Assembly: GCA_018816485.1 (NCBI GenBank)
Contig: JAHIVL010000038.1
Span: 1 to 14,725, forward strand
DNA length: 14,725 nt
Origin: Patescibacteria group bacterium
GTDB lineage: Bacteria > Patescibacteriota > Microgenomatia > UBA1400 > PJMF01
Direction of reading: 5' to 3'
In this document: in pieces, positions 7,202-14,342 of the stretch
Layout: each line of letters starts with the position of its first letter
How positions within the stretch are numbered: the first letter of the stretch is position 1
Program-made: the position numbers and the translations under genes
Notes under the pieces: model-generated
What the model was told of the DNA's origin: nothing
The model's database searches: none
Seen by the model: only the letters and a program-made list of their open reading frames with translations

Positions 7202-7228
7202 TTAGCAATCATATCTATCGTTTGCCAG
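7202..7228 (-). promoter_or_regulatory. Degenerate CIRCE-like operator on the hrcA promoter
   Basis: On the minus strand CTGGCAAAC, nine bases (GATAGATAT), GATTGCTAA. The downstream half matches CIRCE at 8 of 9 positions and the upstream half at 5 of 9, with exact N9 spacing. The site spans the promoter spacer and the -10 box and ends 4 bases before the hrcA ATG, so repressor bound here would exclude polymerase. Confidence 0.65.
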
Positions 7229-7236
7229 ATTGTCAA
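7208..7236 (-). promoter_or_regulatory. Promoter of the hrcA operon
   Basis: The minus strand shows a perfect -35 TTGACA (7231-7236), a 17-base spacer and TATGAT (7208-7213), a 5/6 match to the -10 consensus. The expected start point is about 7198-7202, at or within a few bases of the hrcA ATG. This implies a leaderless transcript. Confidence 0.7.
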
Positions 7237-7299
7237 CCTTTTGAGCATGAGATAGACTAGAGTTGTGGTCTCGGTCTCTTGGATTGTGGAATAACGCTG

Positions 7300-7305
7300 T
7301 ATACT
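7300..7305 (+). promoter_or_regulatory. -10 box of the glycoside hydrolase gene
   Basis: TATACT (5/6 to the -10 consensus) ends 7 bases before the ATG at 7313, placing the start point at or next to the start codon. The -35 region is weak: TTGGAT at 7279-7284 gives a short 15-base spacer. No ribosome site is visible, which agrees with a leaderless mRNA like that of the divergent hrcA. Confidence 0.4.
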
Positions 7306-7312
7306 GGTAAAT

Positions 7313-8719
7313 ATGCGTAGACGAATTAAGAAAACTAAAATGATTGTTCAATTCCTGATTTTTTTGGGGATTTTGATGTCTGTAGTTGTGGGGGCTTGGC
7401 AACTCGATATAGTTAGAGAGTTTTTTGGACAAGCATCTGGAGAAGAAGCGAATATTCATGTTTATACAAAATCAGTCTTGGGAACTTACAATCGCCCATG
7501 GAGAAACTTAGCTCAAGGTGGCGAAGATAATGAATGGCGCTTACAACCACTTGTTCCACAAGTAAAAGCATTGAATCCTGAATATATTAGAATTGATCAC
7601 ATATACGACTTTTATGAAATTGTTCAAGGAACTTCTGGAAATTTAAGCTTTAATTTTTCAAAACTAGATCCTATTATTGATGATATCTTGGCGACTGGTG
7701 CTAAACCATACATTGCCCTTACATATATGCCTCTGCAACTTTCCGATGGAGACATAGTTGGGGCTCCACAAAACTATAATGACTGGGAAATTGTTGTGCA
7801 AAAAACCATTGAACACATCAGTGGAACTAGAGGAATCTTGGATGTTTACTACGAAGTTTGGAATGAACCAGATTTATTTGGAAGTTGGAAATATTATGGC
7901 GATAAAAACTATCTTGATCTTTACTTACATTCTTCAAGAGGTGCTCAAAATGCCCGTGGTATAAAGCCATTTAAACTAGGAGGGCCTGCTATAACTGCAT
8001 TCTATAAAAACTGGATAGAAGCTTTATCAAAATTTGCAATTAATAACAACTTAAAATTAGACTTCATTTCTTGGCATAGATACGATTACAATATCGATCA
8101 ATATCTCGAAGATATGATTGAGCTTAAAAAAGTAATGAGTAAATACCCTCAGTTAGAAGAAACATTAGAGTTCCATATAACCGAATGGGGTCATGATAGT
8201 AATAATAATGTTGGATATGACACTAATTTCTCTGCAGCACACACTGTTGCTGGAGCAATTGAAATGGTTGGAACAATAGATAAGGCTTTTGCCTTTGAAA
8301 TTCAGGATGGCAAAGACCCTTCTGGTCAAGAATATTGGGGACGTTGGGGTATGTTTACTCATCGGGATTTTAGTAGCAAAGCAAAGCCAAGATATTTTGC
8401 TCTTAAAATGCTTGATAGAATTTCTAATCAAAGAGTTCAGTTGTTAGGAAAAGGAAGTTGGGTCAAAGCACTAGCTGGAAAAAATATAAAAACTGAAAGT
8501 ATTGAGGTTTTATTAGCAAATTATGATGAAGATAGCAATCACGGTGAAAATGTTCCAATTATTTTTGAAGATGTACTCCCTGGTTCTTACACAATAATAA
8601 AAGAACTTAGTAACGGGCAAAACTTTACGGAAAAGATTGCAACTACAGAAGCTAAACTACAAACTTACTTTTATATGCCGACAAATAGTGTGGGGTTTGT
8701 TACTTTAAAAAAGGACTAA
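7313..8719 (+). CDS. Membrane-anchored glycoside hydrolase, GH39-like (clan GH-A)
   Basis: A predicted surface enzyme that cleaves glycosidic bonds with retention; known GH39 members are beta-xylosidases and alpha-L-iduronidases. The basic N-terminus (RRRIKKTK) and one hydrophobic segment (about 11-29) form a signal anchor without a clear cleavage site, so the enzyme is probably tethered outside. The (beta/alpha)8 barrel follows, with the acid/base motif YYEVWNEPD (Glu185), SWHRY (about 253-257) and the likely nucleophile in HITEWG (Glu291). A C-terminal beta-rich domain (about 375-468) is normal for this group. The substrate cannot be read from the sequence. It is divergent from hrcA and convergent with the glycosyltransferase gene, and is the only plus-strand gene here. 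The 36 bases after it show no clear terminator. GH5- or GH30-like relatives are possible but less likely. Confidence 0.82.
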   Translation: MRRRIKKTKMIVQFLIFLGILMSVVVGAWQLDIVREFFGQASGEEANIHVYTKSVLGTYNRPWRNLAQGGEDNEWRLQPLVPQVKALNPEYIRIDHIYDFYEIVQGTSGNLSFNFSKLDPIIDDILATGAKPYIALTYMPLQLSDGDIVGAPQNYNDWEIVVQKTIEHISGTRGILDVYYEVWNEPDLFGSWKYYGDKNYLDLYLHSSRGAQNARGIKPFKLGGPAITAFYKNWIEALSKFAINNNLKLDFISWHRYDYNIDQYLEDMIELKKVMSKYPQLEETLEFHITEWGHDSNNNVGYDTNFSAAHTVAGAIEMVGTIDKAFAFEIQDGKDPSGQEYWGRWGMFTHRDFSSKAKPRYFALKMLDRISNQRVQLLGKGSWVKALAGKNIKTESIEVLLANYDEDSNHGENVPIIFEDVLPGSYTIIKELSNGQNFTEKIATTEAKLQTYFYMPTNSVGFVTLKKD

Positions 8720-8755
8720 ATGTCGCTAAATCACTAACTTTCTAAAACTTCCCAT

Positions 8756-10027
8756 TTAAGAGATCGATTTTAAGATTTTTGAAGTAATAAAATCCCTCAC
8801 TTCTTCCTTAAACCTCTCCTTGCTAAACTTCAACGAATATTTATAAATCTTATTTTTATCAAACTTTGTTTTTTCTATTTTCTTAATTGCTTTTCCAAAA
8901 TCTTCGACAGTGAACTCATTAAAGAAAAATCCATTTTCTCCTTCTATGATAGTTTCAAGAGGACCGCCAGATTTATGAGCTACTATAGGAACACCGTGCC
9001 CCATTGCTTCGATTGGAACCATACCAAAATCTTCATCTTCGGCTGGGTATAGTAAAGCTGTAGCATTTTCGTATAAATCATAGAGTTTTTTATCACTCAC
9101 TCCCCCCATAAATTCTACTGTTGGCCCAGCTATAGATTTCAAGTACTCCAAACCCTTTCCAGAACCAACAACTTTCAGAGCAAACTTCATTTTCTTAGCC
9201 GATTTTATTGCTAAATCAACATGCTTACTTATAGCTAAACGGCCAACATATAAGTAATATCCTGCTTTTTGTTTTTTGTGTATAGCAGATTTTTTGGAAA
9301 CTGGAGCTTCGATAAATTTTCTATCGTTCTTGATTTCAATTGGTGGATAAATTACTGTCGAATCCAATCTATAATACTTCTTTATTCTCCTAGCAGTTTC
9401 TTTGGAGTTGGCAATAAAGTAATCAACATTATTCTTCGCAACATAAAAATCAACAACTCTTAAGTAATGATTGGCAACTGTACCTAAAAAATGAGTAATA
9501 GGATTTTTCTTCCAGTTAGTCATCGTGCTGTAGCCATATAAAGATCTAGCAGGAGTATGACAGTAACTTATGTGCAACGTTAATTTTTTACCATTATTTC
9601 TTTTTCTATCCCCAACACCAACTGCTTTTGAAAAATAAGCATTTGTAGAAGAAATTACCAAATCATAATCCGACAAATCAAATTTAGAAAAATATTGCGG
9701 AGCAAAAATCCTAAGCGGAGAAAATAACTTTTTATAAAAAGGAATTTTAGTGAGCCAACTTTGATAAATTTTCCAGCTGGAAAATTTCTTCCAATGGATT
9801 CCTGTCACTGCTGAATCAACAAAAGCAACATAAAGTGGTGCATTGGGGAAAATCTCATGAAGCGCCTCCACAACACGTTCCGCCCCACCATACTCGCGCA
9901 AATAATCATGAACCAAAGCAACTTTTACCTCAGGGCACCCTCTTTTGCTTCTCAATTCACCTTGAAGTTCAGATATATTTTTGATAATATTTTTTTTATT
10001 TTTCATGATTTTGAAATTTCTGTACAA
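8756..10027 (-). CDS. Glycosyltransferase, GT4 family (GT-B fold)
   Basis: A predicted cytosolic enzyme that transfers a sugar from a nucleotide-sugar, probably for surface polysaccharide or glycolipid; donor and acceptor are unknown. The N-terminal Rossmann half starts at VKVALVHDYLREYGGAERV (34-52), with SYCHTPAR (154-161). The C-terminal half has YLYVGRLAISKHVDLAI (258-274) and the EX7E motif in EDEDFGMVPIEAMGHGVPIVA (Glu332 and Glu340). The start is uncertain. TTG at 10027 has a good ribosome site (AAGGA, 9 bases away) and is used here. ATG at 10006 has none. Both leave an unusual charged leader of 25-33 residues before the first conserved strand. A third possibility is TTG at codon 38 after a GAGGT. 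It follows the exonuclease by 39 bases and probably belongs to the ftsH-exonuclease transcript. Confidence 0.9.
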   Translation of the reverse strand: MYRNFKIMKNKKNIIKNISELQGELRSKRGCPEVKVALVHDYLREYGGAERVVEALHEIFPNAPLYVAFVDSAVTGIHWKKFSSWKIYQSWLTKIPFYKKLFSPLRIFAPQYFSKFDLSDYDLVISSTNAYFSKAVGVGDRKRNNGKKLTLHISYCHTPARSLYGYSTMTNWKKNPITHFLGTVANHYLRVVDFYVAKNNVDYFIANSKETARRIKKYYRLDSTVIYPPIEIKNDRKFIEAPVSKKSAIHKKQKAGYYLYVGRLAISKHVDLAIKSAKKMKFALKVVGSGKGLEYLKSIAGPTVEFMGGVSDKKLYDLYENATALLYPAEDEDFGMVPIEAMGHGVPIVAHKSGGPLETIIEGENGFFFNEFTVEDFGKAIKKIEKTKFDKNKIYKYSLKFSKERFKEEVRDFITSKILKSIS

Positions 10028-10036
10028 AACAGGTCA

Positions 10037-10041
10037 TCCTT
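10037..10041 (-). promoter_or_regulatory. Ribosome binding site favouring the TTG start of the glycosyltransferase
   Basis: AAGGA on the minus strand lies 9 bases before TTG 10025-10027. It is the only clear Shine-Dalgarno near the two upstream candidate starts, and it supports TTG over the ATG at 10004-10006. Confidence 0.4.
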
Positions 10042-10066
10042 AAATATTAGTTTAACACGACACCTT

Positions 10067-11068
10067 CTAAAACAATGCATCCTGAACCGAAATCTCAAAA
10101 TCATCCTTCGGCAACATTCTTTTTAAAGAAACAAAATTATATCTGTCAAAAATCTCCATCACCTTATCTTTACTATAATCTCTAATAACACACTTCGCCA
10201 ATGAAAAATCTACTGGAGCATCTAATAAAATTGTTGCTAAATCTTGACTCAAAAAAGCCATCTTTTTGTCTGTAATCATTTTTTTGAGAATTGCTCCTTT
10301 CAAAACTGGGTGTGAGTGATTTTTTGACCTTCCTTTCACAAACTTTCCAGTTTGCTCGCTCTGCCCAACCTCAAGCTCGTCAACCTTTTCATAAACTTTT
10401 TCCAAAGTATCAAACTCTTGAATAAGCTTTTCTGCAGTTTTTACCCCCACTCCCTTAACACCTGGAATATTATCCGACGGATCACCCATCAAGGCTTTTA
10501 AATCAATGATTTGGTCAGCTCTGACTTTCATTTTTTCTCGAACCTCAGTCTCGTCATACTCCACATCGTGTGAAAATTTTCCTCTTCCTGGAATGAAAAC
10601 GTGTATATTCCCATCATCAACCAATTGTAAAATATCTTTGTCCCCTGTAACAATAGTTGTTAAAACTTTTTCGGCCTGAGATTTTTTTTCATTATCTCGA
10701 GCCATTATTTTTGCAATAGTTCCTAAAATATCATCAGCCTCAAAACCAGTTATCTCGAATTGAGGAATATTAAATGCTCTAACAACTTTTTTAATCATTG
10801 GAATTTGAGGAATTAAATCATCGGGCATTGGTTTGCGATGAGCTTTATACCTATCAAAAGATTCAAGACGTTTTGACCTACCATGCTTATGATCAAAAGC
10901 TACTGCAATATACTTTGGCTGAAAATCATTAATCGACTTTAAAAGAATTCTAGAAAAACCATAAACTGCATTAATTAGCTGACCAGTAGAGTCTGTCAAA
11001 TCTGGAAATGCGTGATATGCACGATAAATTATGGCGTGACCATCAAGAATTAAAAGTCTATTTGTCAT
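10067..11068 (-). CDS. Free-standing 5'-3' exonuclease (PolA N-terminal-like, FEN family)
   Basis: A structure-specific nuclease expected to remove RNA primers and 5' flaps in replication and repair. The 333 residues correspond to the N-terminal domain of DNA polymerase I; no 3'-5' exonuclease or polymerase domain follows. Acidic metal ligands are visible: Asp9 (LILDGHAIIYRAY), Asp59 (AFDH), Glu110, Asp112 and Asp113 (GFEADDILG), Asp143 and Asp145 (TGDKDILQL), and Asp196 and Asp199 (GDPSDNIPG). The helix-hairpin-helix GVKGVGVKTAEKLI (203-216) binds DNA. The ATG overlaps the ftsH TGA stop as ATGA, so the two genes are likely translationally coupled. It could be the detached half of a split PolA or an independent Xni/FEN-type enzyme; the sequence here cannot tell. 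Stop is TAG. Confidence 0.92.
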   Translation of the reverse strand: MTNRLLILDGHAIIYRAYHAFPDLTDSTGQLINAVYGFSRILLKSINDFQPKYIAVAFDHKHGRSKRLESFDRYKAHRKPMPDDLIPQIPMIKKVVRAFNIPQFEITGFEADDILGTIAKIMARDNEKKSQAEKVLTTIVTGDKDILQLVDDGNIHVFIPGRGKFSHDVEYDETEVREKMKVRADQIIDLKALMGDPSDNIPGVKGVGVKTAEKLIQEFDTLEKVYEKVDELEVGQSEQTGKFVKGRSKNHSHPVLKGAILKKMITDKKMAFLSQDLATILLDAPVDFSLAKCVIRDYSKDKVMEIFDRYNFVSLKRMLPKDDFEISVQDALF

Positions 11069-12084
11069 TTTGCCTTAGGCATGTCCATTAATTTTTCAAA
11101 CTCATCACCATCAAGAGTTTCTACTTCGATTAATTTTAGAGAAATTTCATCTAACTTACTTTTATATTTTTTCAAAAGAGCATCGGCATTTTTTTGACCT
11201 TCATCAATAAATACTTTTATCTCTTCATCTACTTGTTCCTGAAGTTTTTGAGAAATTTTTGCAGGCTCTCCCCAAGGAGTGTTGTAACTAACATCATATT
11301 GAGGGCTAAAATTCATAGGACCCAGAGGACTCATTCCATAATCCATAACCATAGCTCTAGCAATTTTTGTTGCTTGCTGAATGTCACTACTTGCTCCTGC
11401 TGTAAGCTCATTAAAAATTAACTTTTCTGCAGCTCGTCCACCCAACAAAACAGATATATCGTCTAGTAATTCTGATTTTGTAGTTTGGAGCTTATCTTTT
11501 TCTGGAGGAGTAAGGGTAAATCCCAATGCACGACCTCGCGAAATAATAGAAACCCTGTGTACTGGATCTGCATTAGATGAAACATGAGCAATAATCGAGT
11601 GACCAATCTCATGATAAGCAGTCATTTTTTTCTCGAGAACATCATGCAATCGTTTCTTGCTTGGACCCAGCTTAACTTTCAAAGCAGCCTCTTCTATATC
11701 TTCCAAAGTAATCTCTTCTCTTTTTTCTCTGGCAACCGAAATCGCAGCTTCATTAAGCATGTTTTCAATGTCAGCACCAGAAAAACCAACTGTTCTTCTA
11801 GCAACTTTTTCCCATTGCAAACCCTTCAAAAAAGGTTTGTTCTTGGCGTGAATCTTAAGAATAAATTTTCTTTCTTCTAAGTCCGGCAATGCAACCATAA
11901 CTCTTCTATCAAAACGACCAGGCCTAATTAAAGCTGGATCCAACATATCTCCTCTATTAGTTGCAGCAACAACAATTACATTATCATTCTGCGAAAAACC
12001 ATCCATCTCGACTAATATTTGATTCAAAGTTTGTTCTCTTTCATCATGGCCACCCATGCTACTTCTGCCACGAGCTCGACCCAC
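11065..12084 (-). CDS. ftsH: FtsH AAA+ zinc metalloprotease, C-terminal part in the -1 frame
   Basis: This is the second half of the ftsH gene whose 5' part ends out of frame at 12024. It carries the rest of the AAA+ domain, with the second region of homology ATNRGDMLDPALIRPGRFDRR (41-61), then the peptidase domain with zinc motif HEIGH (158-162; HEAGH is usual) and the third-ligand region LTAGASSDIQQAT. The normal FtsH residues KLAPSIIFIDEIDA, including Walker B, lie directly upstream in this same frame (12085-12125), before the nominal GTG at 12084. This shows that GTG is not a natural start and that the frame is a continuation. All catalytic motifs are intact, with no sign of decay. It ends in TGA overlapping the exonuclease ATG. 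With the upstream exteins it would complete an FtsH of about 642 residues. Confidence 0.9.
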   Translation of the reverse strand: MGRARGRSSMGGHDEREQTLNQILVEMDGFSQNDNVIVVAATNRGDMLDPALIRPGRFDRRVMVALPDLEERKFILKIHAKNKPFLKGLQWEKVARRTVGFSGADIENMLNEAAISVAREKREEITLEDIEEAALKVKLGPSKKRLHDVLEKKMTAYHEIGHSIIAHVSSNADPVHRVSIISRGRALGFTLTPPEKDKLQTTKSELLDDISVLLGGRAAEKLIFNELTAGASSDIQQATKIARAMVMDYGMSPLGPMNFSPQYDVSYNTPWGEPAKISQKLQEQVDEEIKVFIDEGQKNADALLKKYKSKLDEISLKLIEVETLDGDEFEKLMDMPKAK

Positions 12085-14270
12085 AGCATCAATTTCATCG
12101 ATAAAAATAATTGATGGAGCAAGTTTTTGGCAGTTGCAAATAAATCTCGAACTCTAGAAGCACCAACACCAACTAACATCTCCATAAACTCACTTCCAGC
12201 AATAGATAAAAACTGAACACCAGCTTCACCGGCAACTGCACGAGCTAGAAGTGTATTATGATTAATCAATCCATTTCCCAAGAAACTATGTGTCCCTGAA
12301 ACAGTAAAATCATATACTTTAGAAAAAGAAAAACTCTTATCTACAACTTTGGTAAAAAACAAATTATTATTAAGTAAGTTTTGGAAGTAACCAATATTAG
12401 GAACATCAATGTTGAGTTTTGATGCAAACTCAACATATTCTTTAAGAACCTGTCTGCTAACCCTTGATCTTCTTCTAACTTTATCTATTGTCTTTGATAA
12501 ATTTTCATTACTTAACTTTTTAGCAGAAATTGTTTTCCAAGACTCAACAACAAGATCAGCAATACCTGGAATAATATCAACATTGGTATTAACTTTTGTC
12601 TTTCCATCAATATGTTTGTTGAGTAATAATCTTTTTCTAGACAATCTAAAACCACCTACTTTTCCAAAATCAAGCAAACCTTGTCCTGTAATAATTATCC
12701 TATAAACAGGATGATTATGGCTATTATCAATTTTATTTTTTTGATTTAAATAGGAAATAACACCTAAGTTAAGAAGCATTGCTTGCACCTGACGCGCCAT
12801 CTTTGTGCTGACAGTTGTATACTCAAACTCTGCTCGTGATTTTCCAATAGATGCATCTGCGTCAAATAATCCTTTCAAAAAAGAAATCTGAATTTCCTTT
12901 GGGGATTGTAATATAGTATTTGGAACTGATTTATCAAAAGATAGCAGATAAGACATTCCTAACTCATAAAGATACTTTTTGAAATTCCAACTTGCGACTA
13001 AGTATGATTGTTCATTTTGAGTAATTGTTGCCTCTGGAAAATTTTTATTGATATATTTCTTAAAAAACGTAATAGTTTCTTCATCTATAGTTGTTAATCC
13101 AACTCTACTCGAGTGACTCAAATTACCATCTCCCGTTAATAATCCCATCAAATATGCTGTGTCCTCATCGATAAGATCTAAATCACCAAACATATTTCTA
13201 CCATATTGAATTGCAACAATATCGTCTATTTGAATATTTCTAAGCTCTTTAAACTCTAACTTCCCCAATTTAGTCATAACAATAATAGGATGTTCTGGAG
13301 TACCTTCGATACAAAAACCCTGAGACAAATTTACTTTAATAGTTTTTTGTTTACCTAGGTCGTACCAATGAGAAGCATTGTTAATTTCTGAAGAGATCTT
13401 TTTGATATCAAAGCTAGCCAAACCCGAGCCATAAACTTTATTAGATTTTGAATCTACATAGTAGTATCTTGGAATATCTTTTATTTCTATCAAACCTTTA
13501 TTTGTTGTAATTAAGGTATCACCTACCACACATTTTCCAGTTCCTGCCGGTCCCACTAGAAGTACGCCTTTTGGAGTTCTCGCACCCACTTTTGTGTATT
13601 TTTTAGGATGTTTCAAAAAATCTACAATCTCTTCTAGTTCGGCCTTTGCTTCATCCATACCACCCACTGCAGTAAATTTTGTATTTTGCTTACCCTTGAC
13701 AAAAAGCTTAGCTTTACTTTTTCCAATACCCAAAATTCCATCTTGGCCACCGCGAGCTTGCCTAAAAATAAACAAGAAAACACCAATCATTAATAATACT
13801 GGTAAAAATGAAAGCACTAATTCCCAAATCAAACTACTTATAGAAACACTCTCAATCTCAAGATCGGTTTTGGTCAAATTAATATCTGCTGCTTTAAAAA
13901 TACTTACTAAATCTTGACCTTCTTCTTTTAAAGCAACTTTTTCTGAGCCATCCTTGTAGTTTACTCTTAACTCTTTGCCTGCAATGCCAATTCTTTCAAT
14001 TTTATCTTCTCTGACATCAGTAACCAAAGTACTTAAAGATATTTGCTTATCTATATCTCCCGTAAATAAAGAAAGAATAAATGGGAAAAACAGTAGACCT
14101 AGAAGAATATAAAGCAATCCTTTGCTCACTATATTCTTAGGACTTAGACTAATAGTAAAAGATTTAATTTTGATTTTTTTAGTGGTTTTATCAGAGGCTG
14201 TCTTGTTAATCTTACCACTCACTGGTTTTTTTGGTGTTTTTTTGGCCTCAGCCTTTTTTATTTCAGACAT
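12024..14270 (-). CDS. ftsH: FtsH N-terminal part with an in-frame intein, frameshifted at its 3' end
   Basis: FtsH is the membrane-bound ATP-dependent protease that degrades unstable and misassembled proteins. This 748-residue frame has a Lys-rich cytoplasmic tail (1-48), TM1 (about 51-70), an extracytoplasmic domain (about 71-147), TM2 (about 149-170), and the AAA+ start (FTAVGGMDEAKAELEEIVDFL, 199-219) up to Walker A GPAGTGK (240-246; GPPGTGK is usual). An intein fills 247-672. The extein resumes at TLLARAVAGEAGVQFLSIAG and runs to FATAK (715). From there the reading frame is wrong: residues 716-748 do not resemble FtsH, and Walker B appears in the -1 frame. As drawn, the spliced product would be a truncated, inactive FtsH of 322 residues. 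ATG 14270 has no Shine-Dalgarno. Confidence 0.9.
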   Translation of the reverse strand: MSEIKKAEAKKTPKKPVSGKINKTASDKTTKKIKIKSFTISLSPKNIVSKGLLYILLGLLFFPFILSLFTGDIDKQISLSTLVTDVREDKIERIGIAGKELRVNYKDGSEKVALKEEGQDLVSIFKAADINLTKTDLEIESVSISSLIWELVLSFLPVLLMIGVFLFIFRQARGGQDGILGIGKSKAKLFVKGKQNTKFTAVGGMDEAKAELEEIVDFLKHPKKYTKVGARTPKGVLLVGPAGTGKCVVGDTLITTNKGLIEIKDIPRYYYVDSKSNKVYGSGLASFDIKKISSEINNASHWYDLGKQKTIKVNLSQGFCIEGTPEHPIIVMTKLGKLEFKELRNIQIDDIVAIQYGRNMFGDLDLIDEDTAYLMGLLTGDGNLSHSSRVGLTTIDEETITFFKKYINKNFPEATITQNEQSYLVASWNFKKYLYELGMSYLLSFDKSVPNTILQSPKEIQISFLKGLFDADASIGKSRAEFEYTTVSTKMARQVQAMLLNLGVISYLNQKNKIDNSHNHPVYRIIITGQGLLDFGKVGGFRLSRKRLLLNKHIDGKTKVNTNVDIIPGIADLVVESWKTISAKKLSNENLSKTIDKVRRRSRVSRQVLKEYVEFASKLNIDVPNIGYFQNLLNNNLFFTKVVDKSFSFSKVYDFTVSGTHSFLGNGLINHNTLLARAVAGEAGVQFLSIAGSEFMEMLVGVGASRVRDLFATAKNLLHQLFLSMKLMLWVELVAEVAWVAMMKENKL
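12087..12128 (-). other. Frameshift site in ftsH: A-run with downstream hairpin
   Basis: On the minus strand the sense frame reads GCC AAA AAC TTG. FtsH conservation (ATAK-KLAPSIIFIDEID) needs one more A, or a -1 slip, at the run of five A at 12124-12128. Six bases after AAAAAC comes an 8-bp inverted repeat, CATCAATT/AATTGATG (12109-12116 with 12087-12094, loop 14). C AAA AAC is an imperfect form of the A AAA AAC slippery heptamer. An indel error in the run is the simplest reading. A recent mutation or programmed -1 frameshifting are alternatives. Confidence 0.85.
12255..13532 (-). mobile_element. Intein with LAGLIDADG homing endonuclease in the FtsH Walker A motif
   Basis: A 426-residue insertion splits GPAGTGK from the Thr that completes Walker A. 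It has a full set of class 1 splicing motifs: Cys1 with CVVGDTLITTNKG (block A), GTPEHPII with the block B His (host residue 327), YDFTVSGTHSFLGNGLI (block F, host 653-669) and terminal His-Asn (host 671-672), followed by Thr as +1 nucleophile. Two LAGLIDADG-type helices, AYLMGLLTGDGNL (host 372-384) and FLKGLFDADASIG (host 464-476), keep their acidic residues, so the endonuclease may be active. A further helical, basic module (host about 575-640) precedes the C-terminal splicing block. Self-splicing would restore a seamless P-loop. The boundaries follow from the extein alignment and the Cys/His-Asn-Thr rule. Confidence 0.95.
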
Positions 14271-14301
14271 AATATTTTAATTATTTATATATAGAAGTAA
14301 C

Positions 14302-14330
14302 TTTATAACACAGAACCTCGCATACTTGAA
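14302..14330 (-). promoter_or_regulatory. Possible promoter upstream of ftsH
   Basis: The minus strand has TATAAA (14302-14307), 17 bases downstream of a poor -35, TTCAAG (3/6). The predicted leader to the ftsH ATG is about 25 bases, very AT-rich and without a ribosome site. It could drive ftsH, the exonuclease and the glycosyltransferase. Read-through from the upstream gene is equally possible. Confidence 0.3.
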
Positions 14331-14342
14331 GTGAAGTAAAAA

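Noticed and set aside
7202..7459. Minus-strand 85-codon ORF overlapping the GH39 start and the hrcA promoter
   Set aside because: It runs antisense to the GH39 signal anchor and across the promoter and operator, with no ribosome site or recognisable motif.
11065..11067. TGA recoded as an amino acid (genetic code 25 or 4)
   Set aside because: The TGA sits exactly at the end of a normal-length FtsH and overlaps the next ATG; the other genes end in TAA or TAG and show no internal TGA.
12084..12084. GTG at 12082-12084 as the real start of a separate AAA protease gene
   Set aside because: Conserved FtsH sequence including Walker B continues upstream in the same frame, and there is no ribosome site; it is an artefact of the frameshift.
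12024..14270. A novel fusion protein with an unknown middle domain in FtsH
   Set aside because: The middle part has all intein splicing blocks and clean extein junctions, so it is an intein rather than a new FtsH domain.
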